A stretch of 64,000 nucleotides of DNA from Trichoplax sp. H2 (taxonomy: Eukaryota; Placozoa; Uniplacotomia; Trichoplacea). Position numbers and translations under genes: made by a program. Every line of letters begins with the position of its first letter. Position 1 is the stretch's first letter. Below, in pieces: positions 1-13,900 of the stretch. Below the pieces are notes generated by a model. The model was not told where the DNA came from, ran no database searches, and saw nothing but the letters and a program-made list of their open reading frames with translations. The DNA lies in assembly GCA_003344405.1 (NCBI GenBank), contig NOWV01000144.1, positions 1 through 64,000 on the forward strand, given 5' to 3'.

Positions 1-1065
1 TACGCTTCCAGTCTTGCGATATAGCGAAATGATCTGCAAAATAGTCAACCTGCGTATTTCAATGAAAATCATGGACAATCCATCTCTCTTTCTTTTCAGC
101 AGTTCCTGCTAAAAGAAAGAGTTCTGAGGTCCCTGTAGTGACTGCTTTTACATTTACTTGCTGTTACGATTTCTTTTATTTAAGATTTAGTATAACACAC
201 AGTAGGAAGAGTTTAGCAGAGCTTGTGTACTAAACTAAACTTTATTATCCATATTATTACCGTTATAAGCAGAGAACAATGAAAATAACGTTCTATAACG
301 GGCATTGTATCACATCCATCAAATAGACAGCTAATTTCTGACGTCCATCCTAAAATAGAAAGGTGTTCTTGTGATTGTGTTATCTAAATCCTAATCTTAA
401 AGATTGCAGTTTATTTTTAAGTGAAAATAGGAGAGTGTATGGTGGTTTACAAACAATCCTATACATGACACAAATCAGTCATCCCATTAAGCATATTAAA
501 TCAAGTACGAAAAAGTACAGTACTGGCTAACACCTGCATGCTTAGTCAGAAAGATTGTGCATATTGATTGACTAAAAACTCCAGTCTAGGAACCATTTGG
601 AGGTCCCTTAATCTCTTAACACCTGCATACTTATTCAGAAAGATTATGCATATTGATTGACTAAAAACTCCAGTCTAGGAATCATTTGGAGGTCCGTTGT
701 TGATAAAGGAAAATCGATTGGAGAATGATCGCGCAAGACATGATCAAGGTCCGGACGCACAGCGCATGTCCGCAATTCAGTCCCTGGGGAGCTGGAGTCA
801 CAAGACCAAGGGTGTAGTCCCGTTGGTGAGTCTAGTCACAGTGGTGTTTCGGACAGTAAAGCAAATACAGCTTCAAGTTGAAAGGGTGTTGCTGATACGT
901 ATCATTTCGGCTAGTCATTCACTATGCAAAATGGATTGTTTATCCTCTGCAACTTGGGCCAGGAAAAAGCAAACTATTGCCCTACTAGATATGCAGTTGG
1001 GCAGCCGGTAAAGTTTATTTGGTGTTGATTCTCCAAGAGGTAAACTGCGGCATAGAAGATCCAAA
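1..1065. other. Upstream flank of the SH3BGRL-like gene, no gene supported
   Basis: No exon with recognisable protein content was found on either strand. The stretch holds a near-perfect 79-bp direct repeat (separate entry). From about 690 to 1010 it is less AT-rich and carries a 104-codon open frame on the + strand. That frame has no recognisable domain and lies directly before the first exon of the SH3BGRL-like gene. It is more likely promoter or 5' UTR sequence than a protein gene. Confidence 0.5.
528..695. repeat. 79-bp direct repeat, two copies
   Basis: Copies lie at 528-606 and 617-695, separated by 10 bases. Both begin taacacctgcat and end ggaggtcc, and they differ at only a few positions. 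The spacing and length look like a recent local duplication about 370 bp upstream of the SH3BGRL-like start codon. The terminal ggaggtcc also occurs near 29605, so the unit may be part of a dispersed repeat. Confidence 0.85.
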
Positions 1066-2834
1066 ATGACAGTTACTTACTACTGTTCATCTGTTTCCAG
1101 TAATTTGCAGGTAAGGATGAGCTATCAACAGCTTTAGCTAGCTGATTGTATATGTTGATTGAGTGTATGGTCATAATCTATCCAATTGGGCTAGATTCTA
1201 ATTCATCAATGATCGATGGATAAGCCCTTTTCCATGTCCAGCTGCTAAAATGGGGCCTGGTCTCCACTCAATCTCTTTTTTTGAATATCATCCGGTGACA
1301 ATTACAATTAGGAATGATATAGATCACTTACTGGCTACGATAGTGTTAACATCAATCAGTTGAAGAGAACTACAAATAGAAATAATATCATTTGTTGTTG
1401 GTGTACAACGGGATCGGCTGATTGCCCTTAATTTAGATCATTTTCATAATGAACTATCAGTCCAACGACAAGACTATTTTAGGATGAACTACCAAGCTCA
1501 TCAAGAAACTTTCTCTACAATGGCGTATACGCTAGCTGTATTTTAAAGAGTCTGATAGTGGATCTCACTTCCCTTATCCTATCGGTAAGAAGAAGAGTCC
1601 CCCCCCAAAAACTTGTTCCATTAAACGAGTGGACAGCATTTCTTTTCTATGGCTTATGGTTCACTTTCGATAGTGCATCGGACTAACCACAACAGATTTG
1701 ACTCACCTTTCAGTCCAGCAGTCTAACATCACTGTCTATTTGTCGACAAATCTGAATTGATATTACAATCTCACAACGAAGTACAACTTAGAACCATAGC
1801 ATTCAAGATGAAAGGACAGTATAAGTATACAGTACGTATTCCTAGAAGAATATCGACAATGCTTGCTGCCAACCAACAATCTTTTGAAGTTAGAGGATAG
1901 AGCACGGTAGTGTCAATTGTTTTCAACGAGCGAAATGGATACTGACTAATTATTGGCTAACCACAATCGAGTTAAATGCCCTGGATGCATAATCCTCATA
2001 CTGTATACCGACTAGATACATAATGCATGCAAAACTCTCGTGCAAAGTATTTAATTTTTTACACATGGATTAAACGGTATCTTTATAGCATTCGCTATGA
2101 TTGGGGAGTTGTGATCGAGTCGTAGTTTACTAGACAAGTTAGTGTTAATACTGTATACGAGAAGAATTGATCATCATTGATGGTAATAAACAAGTATTGA
2201 AATTTGAGACTTTCTATCCTTTTTCTCCTTGAATTTGGAAGGCTGAATTGCTCAAAAAATTGATCTTTATGCAACAATATCTATCTAACCCTATTAGATG
2301 AAAAAGGCACAGCAGCAAATTGAAATGATACTAGATTCTAAAAAGATCCAGTATGAAAAAATTGATATTGCAACCAGTGAAGACATGAAGAAAAAAATGC
2401 GCGAAATGAGCGGCGACCCTAAAGCGCTACCCCCTCAACTTTTCAATAATAGCACCTACTGTGGGGTAAGAAAGTGAACTAGAATTGAAGAAATGCTCAT
2501 CTTAATTGTACGAGTATCTCTACACTATAAAAATAGTGATGATGTCCAAGTAGAATGATATTCTATTTTACAAATGGTATAACTAGAATTGAGTGGACCT
2601 TTGATCTCTGCAGTAGTTTAGAGTAACAGACTATACTGTGCGAAGGAGAAGCATGCTACTAAAATATCGCTCGTTTAATTAGTTTAGATCAATCTTACTG
2701 ATAGAATTCATGATAATATAACTTCAGTTTAGAGTGATTCGTACTCATTGCATCATTGTTACTTTTCTTAGGGCTATACAGAATTTATGGAGGCCGTTGA
2801 AGACGAGAATTTAAACGGCTTTCTTAAATTATAA
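1066..2834 (+). CDS. SH3BGRL3: SH3 domain-binding glutamic acid-rich-like protein (SH3BGRL3-like)
   Basis: Small cytosolic thioredoxin-fold protein of the SH3BGRL family, a glutaredoxin relative thought to act as a redox-inactive adaptor. Three exons: 1066-1110, 2298-2465, 2772-2834, all phase 0, giving 91 residues (the human SH3BGRL3 is about the same length). Exon 1 encodes MTVTYYCSSVSSNLQ and ends at CAG|gtaagg. Exon 2 follows a ctattag acceptor and carries the family helix (KKAQQQIEMILDSKKIQYE) and the PPQLFNNSTYCG segment, which includes the cis-proline loop. Exon 3 encodes GYTEFMEAVEDENLNGFLKL then TAA. The first strand lacks the CxxC/CxxS pair of active glutaredoxins, as in the family. 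A possible poly(A) signal aataaa lies at 3031. The exon 1 assignment depends on the reading of a very short exon but fits phase, length and sequence. SH3BGRL3 rather than SH3BGRL is favoured by the tail AVEDENLNGFLKL. Confidence 0.88.
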
Positions 2835-5800
2835 CTTTGGAAACTGTCATTGCGTGGACCTGTAACCAGTGAAAAAGAACTTTTCCCAATTATTCGTCTA
2901 CTAAAGCAATGATTGGCTTATGAGCAAATCTTAGAAACAAGTTGTTATACTTTTTATTACGTAGTTCTGTCTGCTTGTCTTTTCTACTTGTCTCTCTGCT
3001 TGTGTTCTAGCACCGTAAAATGTTGACGTTAATAAAAATTTTTTAGTTTTGTTAAAATCGCTTATGACTACTTTCCAAAACTATTCAACACCAATGTACT
3101 CAACAATATCTACAGATATTTTTAAGGATATGAACATGTCAACAGTATAACAAGATATGGCATTCATGTGCTAGTAGCAAAATCTACTATCTAGCTAAGA
3201 TATTTCAAATAGCTCATATTCTTTACTAGATATTGCATTGGAAGCATACAGCGAATCAAAAGAAATCTTCAATCAACCTATTCCATTTCATTTTTAGCCT
3301 TGTATATCGCACTCGACATAATCATATCTACTTAGCGTTAATATTTTCCTGTTGCTATGAAGTTAGAAACGTAATATCTATAGACTATAGAACTTGCAAT
3401 GCAACAAAGGCAAACTGTACTGCTACTTCAACTTGAGTAACAAACAGTGCAACATCAGTAAAAGACAGACACGGGAGTCTTCTCCAAAACTCTCTTAATT
3501 GTGAACAGTTACCAGCTTATCTATCTTTCACTTTAGTCGCGGCCAACTACAAGAGTGCATACTTGCAATTGAACATTAAACAGCTGTGTCAGTATTTGTA
3601 TAATCTTAGATTCAAAGAGTTACAACTTGATACTTTTAAAGCATGTAACATAAGGTTAATTACAATAGAATCACGATCTGACCTTCCTGCTCTCTTACAG
3701 TTAAGTCCCGAATCAGTTCACTTGCCCTTCTCCCTATAATGAATAGTTTTATAATTTTAAATTTTATTAGTAACCTAACTCACCCCATATATATATATAT
3801 TCATTATTATTATATACGGTAGTACGATTACACATAACACATATCCATCGACTATTTTCTAGAATTTTGCTGGATTCTACAGTTAAGGCATTGAACTAAT
3901 AACTAGAAAAACACAAACAGTGCAATAATAGTAAATAACGCCCCATCACAATATAGCTTTGGTGATCGGACTTAAACTAGTCTATCCATTCGACTTAATC
4001 TCCAACTAACTTCGGAGATATTCTCTATAAGGAAATTAACCTATTCCAATATAGAGAATTCAGTCAAATGATAGATTATTTTCTAAGCATCTATCATTTC
4101 ACCTAATGTCTAGAAACAATCCTCCTCAGAAGCTTGTAAAGTTCGATTTATACTACACAAAGTTGACGATAGCATGCTAAAACATAATTATCTGAAAATG
4201 ATTCTTACGACATTTGCATCAACATATGGCCGCAATCTGGATGAAAATGTTCGCGACAAAAAACAAAAACTAGACATTTGCCAGGCTGCAGTGATGCAGT
4301 CTACAAACGTTACTTATAAAATTGCAGCACGTCTATTTATTACGCTTAAAGGCGCTATCACTACTATTTTACCATGGATAAATTTCATCGAGATAGTAAG
4401 ATAGGAAGCATAGCTTATTGAGGAGATGATATGAATAACAAGTTCTATGGTATGCTCTTATCATTATGTAAAGTCTTTCTATTTATTATATATATTGAAT
4501 ACTATGTCAGTTTATCGTCATAAATACATAAACTTTCCAAAAGCATTCATATAAGAATCTTATTTTAGCCCTTTTCTCTCCTTCCGGCTCTTTTCCATTC
4601 CATCAATAATATCTTACTAAATCCTTTATTGCCTCAAGATATTACTTCGATTCCCTTGTTAATCGAGGATATATCATTTTCAACAGCATGCTAGTATAAA
4701 ATTTGTAAATTAGCTCCAATGTTCATTCGCAAAGTAGGACCATACCATTCATTATACGACATTTTTAAAAGCTAATCTTAAACTCGTAAGAAGCCCAAAG
4801 TAGTGCTGATGCAAGTAACTTTATACATAAAACCACACTGCGCGTTGGCTTCAGAACATTAAACTACGAAGGAGTTTTAGACGCACTAGCAAAAATACTC
4901 CTTACCCTAACGGATCTGGCTCACGGTAATAATAAGACTGTAATATACTCGTATACGACAGAATTCATCACTACTCTGGTAGCAATTATAATTTTGATTT
5001 AATTACAACTGATAGTCTTGGATAACGCATAGGCATGATACTGTATGAAGTATCACGGCACTTCACTGAAAATTTTTGACATGACCATATTCATATCGGA
5101 AGATGTATTTCAAGTATTTTAAAGGTGGAGTTATGCCAAGTTTTCCCTTCATTCCAAGCTGAGCAGTGTTTCTTCGTTGTTTTCGACACCAAGTATTTTG
5201 CTGCCTACATTTTCCATGAATCTCCAATGCGGGTGGGTGGGATCAGCCAAAAATATTGTCAACTTTTTTACAGCATGCATAATAAGGAAACCAGTCGGGT
5301 TGCAATTGTAAACTACCTTTATTACTTAAAGTGACTACTAGTCTATCTTCATAATTTACTGCTTCATTTTTATATTACATACATCGTACCTCTAGCATTT
5401 GGATCAATTTTTCAATGTTAAAAGCATTTTAAGTTACATATAGCCCACAATGAAGTAATAAAGGAAGTTTATGGTAGTCAAGAATCTGGTAAACTATTAC
5501 GAGGCATATGGAAAAATAACAGAATTCCTTCGACTTTATAATGTTTTACCACCAAAGAGCTTTATTTCCTCAATTTTTCTCTATCACTCAAACTCCTGAA
5601 TATACAGTAATAGACTAATTCAGTAATCGCAAAATAGAATATAAAATTTGTTATACTCCTCTAGGTTTATAGCTTTAATTATTAATAATTAATCAAATCT
5701 TATTTCACAACATTTATATTTTAAAGGCGTATCCGTTTACTCCAAGTGCTCTTCTCTTATTCATAGTTTAGCACCGTTGCTATTTGATCACTAGTGGATA

Positions 5801-8800
5801 AACCCGACCGCCAAGATAGAAACTTGTTTACTTAAAAAGCAGTCGTCTTTGAAAATTAACAGCAAGCCATCAGCAATTAGCGTCGCTAAGGAGGTGCAAA
5901 AGCTTCCCTTAAACTGATAAAGACGTCATATCCTGTGTATATGAAAAGAAACAACATGTGAATAATTAGCCCGCTGATAAGTAAAAAAATTAATGCTGCG
6001 TTCGCAAATAAAGGCTGATCCATTGAATCCGCCGCAAGTTACGTCTTTCCTAACAGAAAGTAAACTTGAATGCTTGCCCTATTGTTTTCTATTCCTTTAA
6101 TAAAAAAAGAATGAAATGATTATAAGATAATTAATTGAACGGATCTACGGCATATCTTAGCTTCGTTATGCTATCATATAACGATAACTCGCGCTTCTTT
6201 GACTGGAAAGAAAGCCGGTCCCCACGTTAGCAGAACTTAAGATCCTTCCAAATATCGCAATTTTTATTTACTTTAACTAAACATTAGAAATTGTATTAAA
6301 GTAAATATGCATAGCGAGGGATAGTATGATTATTTTACGCTATTTTCTAAGAGCCAAATTAAGAAAAGTAGCACTATACATAGGACAGTAATAATTATTC
6401 TCGATTTATTTATAGTAGCCCTCTGATGAATAATCTTATTCGAAGCTTGCAATAAGCTAATTTCCTACGCGAAATAGCAGTATAATCTTTGTGTCATTGT
6501 TGTAATTTGGCATTATTTATAGTATAGTTTGTATACTCTAACTTAGTACCTTTACGAATATGCAAGGATATCATCCTGCTGTACAACATAAGATAGGATA
6601 ACTGCATTGGTACTTGTTATCATATGAGAACTACAGTATATCCAGTCAGGTTATCTGACTTATCTGTAACCAACCAGTAGCCGAAAGACATCATACTTAT
6701 AAGTGTGCACATCGTGCAATCAGTCATTCAAGGATTCTAGTGTCAAGAGATACTCTCTAAGTAGCTAAGTTCTTAAGATATCGATTGTAGAGAACATCAG
6801 CGGTATATAACCTCTTACATTGCTAAGAGTAATTCTAATTCTATTTGGATAGAAGTTAATAAACGTAATTTGTAAAGATTACACAAGTAGTACTCCATCG
6901 CTGAGTCTTCATCAGAGTACCTCGAAGTCAAGTTACATACACATAGATTCATCAAAGGCTACATTTACAACAGTCATTATGATTTTTATTAGATTTAATA
7001 TCAACTCATTGCATGTATACGAGTAAATGCTACTTAAAGAGAACAATTATAGAATTAATTTGACCATGAAAATGTTATGCAAATTAAGAAAAGGAAAATC
7101 ATTCTTAAATATGAAAGTGATAATAACAGCGATGATATCTGTTGGTATCAAAAGTAGACATGAAGAGTTTCAATAAGTAATTGTAAAAACCCCATCATGA
7201 CATTTTGATCGTAAAGCAAACCATACAATAATATATTAAACATTAAATGTATTGGTGAGAAAGTTAGTAACAACAGTGGTAACAAAGAATGGCAAGTATG
7301 TTGAAAAAGATACTAAAATTAATATTAGATTGAAATCAATGTCATTCATAGATGATAGATTGATATTACATGCGAGTATATATATATTTATATACACATA
7401 AGAAGAAAGATAGACGATTGATCGAAATCAACCCTTTGCATTTGCGTTTGCAATTAAATGAGAAGTTTCCACCCACATCAAATTTTACTCTTAGTTTCGT
7501 AAGCAGTTATTTATTGATTAGCCTACTGTATATATACCTAGATATTATCATACTTTTATGAAAAAAATTATTTGTTGTATTTTATCTGAACATGAATATA
7601 CAAATCCAGTTCTTCTGTTGAAGAAATTATACAACAAGTCACAATTTCATTATCTTTCAATCTTAGATAGTTATTGTAGTAGCTGTAACAGTATATAGAA
7701 ACAGTAGCAATGATGGGTTGAGTAATATTTCAATTACAAGTTAGAGTTTTATTCATTAATTAATATTACTATCGTTAATAACTTTCATTATTGATATAGA
7801 AATATTACGGTAATATCACTGTTAAGTCTGAAGACTTGTTACTGTAAAAATATTGCTTTTCGTCAAGTTAATGACACCAAATCTAATTAAAAGTTAAATA
7901 TTTATTGAATATTGATAACGATGTAAAACAATTACAGCCCTGGTTCATCATCTGGCACATACGTATAGTTAAAAATATATATAGATATATATACATTACA
8001 GTAATTGAAACTGACAGAACCATTCAATTAAATGGTCGTATCTTTATTATAAGGCTTGCTAATAGTACTCAAATAAACGCTATTTATTTAGCTGTAGGAC
8101 AGTTTGTTTTTTTTGTCATTATGTTTACATATACCTTATATTGATCAAGCGTTGATTCCATATGAGCATTAATCGTAGTAAAATCAATTACGTTCGAAAG
8201 GTTTAAAATCAAGGAATTGCTATTCATCGACAATTGTAATGATCACAGCATTTTCGGTTACTGGATTTGCCAAAGTTGCAATGTAAGGCTTCAGTTGGAG
8301 ACCAGAGAATTCATATAATAGTATAATCGTTGTTTTTTCACTCTTGCTCTTTGGTTTATCAGCACACTTTCAAAGACAAATTTGACGAATGCTAATTATT
8401 AGCAATTAGTCAATTAAGCATTTAATGAGACCATCTAAAAGTACTCTTAAACACGATATCATCTGGTTCTTGCGGTACTCTTCTTGAATCGTAATAATCT
8501 TATGAAAGCTTGCAATTATGTGTGCTGTTGAAGGTAAGATTGACAATTTTTTTCTTCGTTAATTCGCCCAATTTAAATTTCCAATTATAATTCAAGTTCA
8601 GCAACCAGCTAGCCGTCATGACAGTGACAAACATTCCTTGGCATTGCCTCAAATACCAGTCGTACTGCTTGTTACATGATAACAACTACGCTTTTCAATA
8701 CATCGATGAATACAATATCGATGAAATGCAAATATAGTTAATTATACTATAATAGAATTTATAAGGTAATTTCAGAGCCAGCAGTTTATGAATCCGAATA

Positions 8801-9695
8801 CCAACTTCAATTAAAATTGATTAATTTAAAACCCCAATAAAAGCGTATTTTGATATATAGTACAGAGAAAAGCATAAAAAAATTAACCGGTAGATATAAA
8901 TCGAAAGAATAAAAAAATAAGTAAAAATATGAAATGGTAGATTTTATCTTTGGAAAATATTATTAATGACTGAACGGATGGAATTAAGTAATAAATGAAC
9001 AATAGCAACGCAACGGATTACAGCAAGCATAAAAATCTAGACGTTATCAGTGACTAGTAATTATTATTTTAAAATTTATAATATATCCAAAATTATTTTA
9101 CATAGCGATTAATAAAGTTGGCGTAGTTAATCAATTATTAAAGTTAATTGTAGGCGGTCAATTGGTACGATGATTAAGTTTTCCTTTGAAGTAATCATTT
9201 GGATATCATGAAATAGTAGCAAGAAGTTGGTTCAACGCATCTTGATAAATACTAATCATTATCATCATTAACATTATCAATCTACGTCTACATAAATGTT
9301 TTTACTGGTAATCCTTTTTTTCAAGAAATATCCAATCTACCATAAAATGACCGGCACTAGGTGAGTAACAATAATCCTTTTTCTAGTGTATTATTTGAAA
9401 AAACCATATCAACTGCAAATTATATCTAATATACACTGAACGCGTGTTAACCGTGTTACTATTCTCGTTAGAATGTGTAAAGATTTAGCGATGCAGTAGC
9501 GTTACTACTTTTACTTCCTTATCGACCATTTACAATTAGTTGCAATATTATTATAATAATATTATTAATATTCTTATTATAATTATTATTATTATTATTA
9601 TTATCATTGCTAATAATATTATTATTATTAATAATGATGTTCATTAGTAATATTAGAATTATTTATTGATTGCTTCTATAATTATAAATGGCATT
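2835..9695. other. Intergenic region, no supported gene
   Basis: About 6.9 kb, AT-rich. Open frames here (for example 4174-4404 and 5125-5334 on the + strand) are under 80 codons, have no recognisable motif and no convincing splice partners. A short (TA)n tract lies near 3786-3800. An (ATT)n-type tract is listed separately. A gene with only very short exons could be missed. Confidence 0.5.
9545..9634. repeat. ATT/AAT trinucleotide-rich low-complexity tract
   Basis: About 90 bases composed almost only of imperfect att/aat repeats, just downstream of the 3' end of the LRR receptor gene. It is a simple-sequence microsatellite. Confidence 0.85.
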
Positions 9696-10947
9696 TTAGA
9701 CCACAGTATCTGAATTTTCACTTAACCTGTCACGACTAGCTGTTAAATTTGTTTTACTCCTTGAATGGTTATGCTGGCGATTATGCTTATCTACTCGTAG
9801 AAGAGTTAATTTTTTCATTTCAGTATCATTTGATGTTTGACTTAGTCTGTCATGGCTAGCGGTTAGGCTTGTCCTACTTGTACTCATATTATGACGACCT
9901 TGTGATGCCAAATGTGAGTAATTTGGAATTGCTTCATGACTATCATCATCATCATCGGCAAATGTTGCATTCTTCTTTGCTCTCGCTCTGATTAAACGAT
10001 CATGGGTTTGGGTTGATGGAGGATTATGTTTACAATTTTTTCTATCAATATAACGACTATCGTCATCGTCCGATACCTCCTTATAGTTTCCTCTTGTTCT
10101 GGCAACATAACTACCGTCATCATCTGAAACGGAATCACGTTTTCCCCTTATCCTATCCATGCTCATATGCCCATAATCCAAGTTGGGATTATACTTTCCT
10201 CTTGCTCTATTGATGCGATTACCTTCATCGTCCGATAAAAACTTGCCATTTTCTCGTCGATTATCGTCATAATCGTAGTCATCATCCAAGTTACGATTGT
10301 GCCTTCCTTTACTTCGATTGTTACGCGGGTTACTATCATCTGCAATATAGCGACGCTCTCCTCTCGCAGGTCTTCCAATATGCTTACTTTTATCGTCTGA
10401 TGTAGGACTGCGCTTTCCTTTCGTTCTCTCATTATAACCGCTATTAATATCTGCATTACGTTTACCGTTTTGAGTCTCAGCATGGCCATTACCGCTACTA
10501 GACGGCCTTGCTTCACTAACACGATCATTTTCATCATCGGATGTTGGATTATACTTTCCCCTTCTCAAAGTGTAGTTTTCAACGTCTACGGTTAGATTGC
10601 GGTTTCCTTTTTTTCTATCGGCATTTCCCTTAGGCTCACTATTACTGTTTGACCCATTCTTATGGTTGTGTGCGTTTTGTGACCTTGCAGCCTTGTCGCC
10701 GTGGTGATAATTATGATTGCCGTTCATCAATCTGACATTACTGCGAGATGAAATGCTACCATCGACAGATGTCGTGGTGAACCCTGAATCTATACTGTCA
10801 TGCAATGGTTTCTTGTTAGCATTATGAGTTAGTCCAGCCGATGAACCGGTCGAAACAGTTAAATGTCCACCACCTCCTAGCTCAGTATCGCTACTAAGGT
10901 GGCCTTCTTCCGGATTGCGAGTCTCTTGTCCTTTTTGAAGATTCCTC
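9696..10947 (-). CDS. Last exon of the LRR receptor: cytoplasmic tail with acidic repeats and PDZ-like end
   Basis: Single 1252-nt exon encoding 416 residues. After the juxtamembrane RRNLQKGQETRNPEEGHLSSD it is rich in N, R, D, S, G, K and H and probably disordered. The middle holds a degenerate tandem repeat of about 17-20 residues built on [R/K]GKxN(x)nSDDD/E, seen for example as RGKYNPTSDDE, RGKRDSVSDDD and KGKRSPTSDD. The Ser-Asp-Asp cores fit casein kinase 2 acidophilic sites. Two copies of a second motif, LTASxDRLS, lie near the end, and the chain finishes NSDTVV, a class I PDZ-ligand pattern (T at -2, V at 0). Function is inferred from sequence only. Confidence 0.8.
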
Positions 10948-13900
10948 CTATTATATTTTTAAATTCGATCAGTAAAACAATCACTTTCTTTACTATTATA
11001 ATATTCATCATCAAATAGTAATATTCTTCATTAATATTTTTTCTTTTAACAGTTCAAATTACAGTAACACACGTATCATAGGAATAACAGAAGCACATGC
11101 TTCTAAGGTGGCATTATTGATGATTGTTTAATAAATCTGTTACCCAATTACCTCTTATATATGTAGTAGATGATTATGCAAACCAAGCATATCAGTATAA
11201 CTCCTCCAGCTGCCGATCCAGCGGCGATTTTGGGAAGATCGTCTATTAGAAAGAAATAATAACGTAAATTGATACATTGGCTTTACTAATCTCATTCTCT
11301 TACTTTCATTCGATCTGTTTTAACTCTTATACTCTACCTTGCTGTCTTCCAGGTGTCATACTTCCTGTCCTTGATGGTAGAGTAGTTGCTCTGCTAGTTT
11401 GTGTTGCCTTTGTAGCTGCAAGCGTTGATCTTGTTTCAACTGGTGGTCTAGATGTAATTTTATTGCCGGCAGTAGACGGAGCAGCTGAACTTGTTGCTGG
11501 GGGAGTTCCAGAAGACGATATCTGACCGTTAGGTGTCGTCGAGGCTATTGTTACTCTAGTTGTCGGAGGCTGCGTCGATGTTATTGGCATCGGTGGAGTG
11601 GTTGTAGATTGTTCTAAAATTTTAATTGATAATTTTACTTCAAACTTAGTTACAATTTCGATGATAAATAGACAAGTCAAAATATCATAGGATGCAGTCA
11701 AATTTTGAACAAGTTATGTATTTAGGAGGCAGACATGTGCTTCCAGGAATACGCAAATATTGTTACTATTCGTAGTTAACATCAGTAAAATTGAAATAAT
11801 TCTCATGGCAATAATGTATTTATGCTCTTCAATGACTGAATTAATAAGCTTGATGGATATAGTGCTCGAGTTCACTTTAACATACCACAAATCATATTAT
11901 TCGATGCAATTCCTAGTAAGCTTCGACCAGCCAACAAGCTTGGTCTCGTACACTGGATTTGCTTCTGATGATAGACAGCAATGTTTCTTTGTGACGCTGA
12001 AGCTAGCCATATTTTCAACCAAATTAAATTGCAATCACAATAGAAGGGATTATTGTTAATTTTCCTGGTAAAGAAATATTAGTAATGGATGATTAAAATT
12101 AACCAAATTTTGTCTCTTATCTATTTCGGAGCTAATCTCTCGGTAAGAGTGCAGTTCAATATCTATTTTAATTTGATTCATAACTCTTATACTTACAGAA
12201 AGTTCAAACTCGTCATATTGCTAAAAATATTATCTTTGAGTGATCCAATTTTATTATGCGAAAAGTCCCTATCCAAAAATCACAGAAATTTACAATGTCC
12301 ATTAACGTTACGTTTTCATGATAATTATATAATTAAATTAAATGACTCTAAAAACTAAACTAAACAAGAGATAAACAAAAATATTATGGAGTCAAAAATT
12401 AACTTACAGAGAGCTGACTCTGGATAAATTGCCAAAGATTCCATAAGGCAATTCGCTAATTTCATTGCTGAAGATATCACTAAAGAAATACATATTTTAA
12501 TATTTCGAATTTTTAGTACTAATTCATTTTATATCTTATACGGTGTTCCAAGAATTGAACTGTAGGCAATTGCAGGCGATACTTACAGCTGAAATAAACT
12601 GATCAGATTTTGAAATAAATCAGCTGGTAGTTTACCAGTTATGTTGGAGTTAGATAGTTTTCTAACGTTAATAAAAACAAAAAATATAATTAATGCTTGT
12701 ATACAGCAGTTTTATTATTACGACTATAGATTTGGACGTAAGAATAAAGTAGCTAGTTATTTAACGATGTCATCATTAGCTATTAATAATTTCAAATTAT
12801 ATTTCCTACTGATCAGCAATAGTTACTACTGGCTTAGAATAATTATTCATTCTTTATTTACTTTTTATATTAAAAATGTTGACATGTATAAATGTTTATA
12901 TCAGTTGTAACTATCAACCGTGGCTGAAAATAATAGGCTTGCTTTTTATGTAGTTAACTTTTATCCTTCAAGGTTACTTACAAAACTAATAATCCCGTCA
13001 GATCCCTAAATAAGGTTGATTCTAATTTCTTCAGTGGATTATTGCTGAGAGTTCTAGCAAGTATTCAAATAGGGATAATGTGAATAATATAGACTTAAAT
13101 CGTGATGAATATATTTTAAGTCGGAAATACCATATTATTTTGATTAGACTAAGCTTAATCTAAATATACGATCTAGATCAACTAGAAATGCACATCTTTA
13201 CTAGTTCAAGAAGTAATAAGATTGCTTACAAAGTACTTAGTGACTTCAAATTTTTAAAGACATTTCCGGGCAAGTTTGTCAACGTGTTGGACTTGAAGTT
13301 TCTATTTATTAATAAAATGATATTTGCGTTTTTAATTAAAGAAAAATACTTCAAGGTTTATAGTTTTGACTAATAGCTAAATGCATCGTATAATCTATAT
13401 TAATAAACTTACAATGTTTCCAATAAGGAGTTTTTAGCAAATATCTGAGCAGGTAAATTAGATATTTGATTATCGTTGATAGTTCTATAAATCATAACGT
13501 AAAAATTATATATTAAAACGGATCATATTTACGTATTCTCTAGTCTGTTAATATTTATCAGCATTATATTAACTTACATTCTTCTTAAATCAGGTAACTC
13601 TTGGAATAAGTTGACATTAAGGTTTGATAATTTGTTTTTTTCCAAATATCTGTGAGTATAAATAGTATCATTTGGTTGATATAATTGAACAACTTACGGT
13701 TCTAGCAATATTACTGTTGTACCAAATTTTTCACTTATCAAATAGGGATTACTTAAATTCACTATAGTTCAATCTTAGCAAATTATTGCGCTATACTTCT
13801 AAAAATTACATTCAGTCTCGATCAGACTTACAAGTATCTCAGCTTTTTCAATCTGTTAAAAGCTCTAGGCGAGATATAATTGATAATGTTGTCGGACAGA

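Noticed and set aside
697-1011. 104-codon + strand open frame before the SH3BGRL-like gene
   Set aside because: Begins with a TTG, shows no domain, and ends just before the first exon; more likely promoter or 5' UTR sequence.
10163-10537. 124-codon - strand frame rich in M, I and V
   Set aside because: It is an out-of-frame shadow of the repetitive tail exon of the LRR receptor (9696-10947).
11277-11525. + strand 82-codon frame of V, A and L-rich sequence
   Set aside because: Antisense shadow of the Ser/Thr-rich stalk exon of the LRR receptor.
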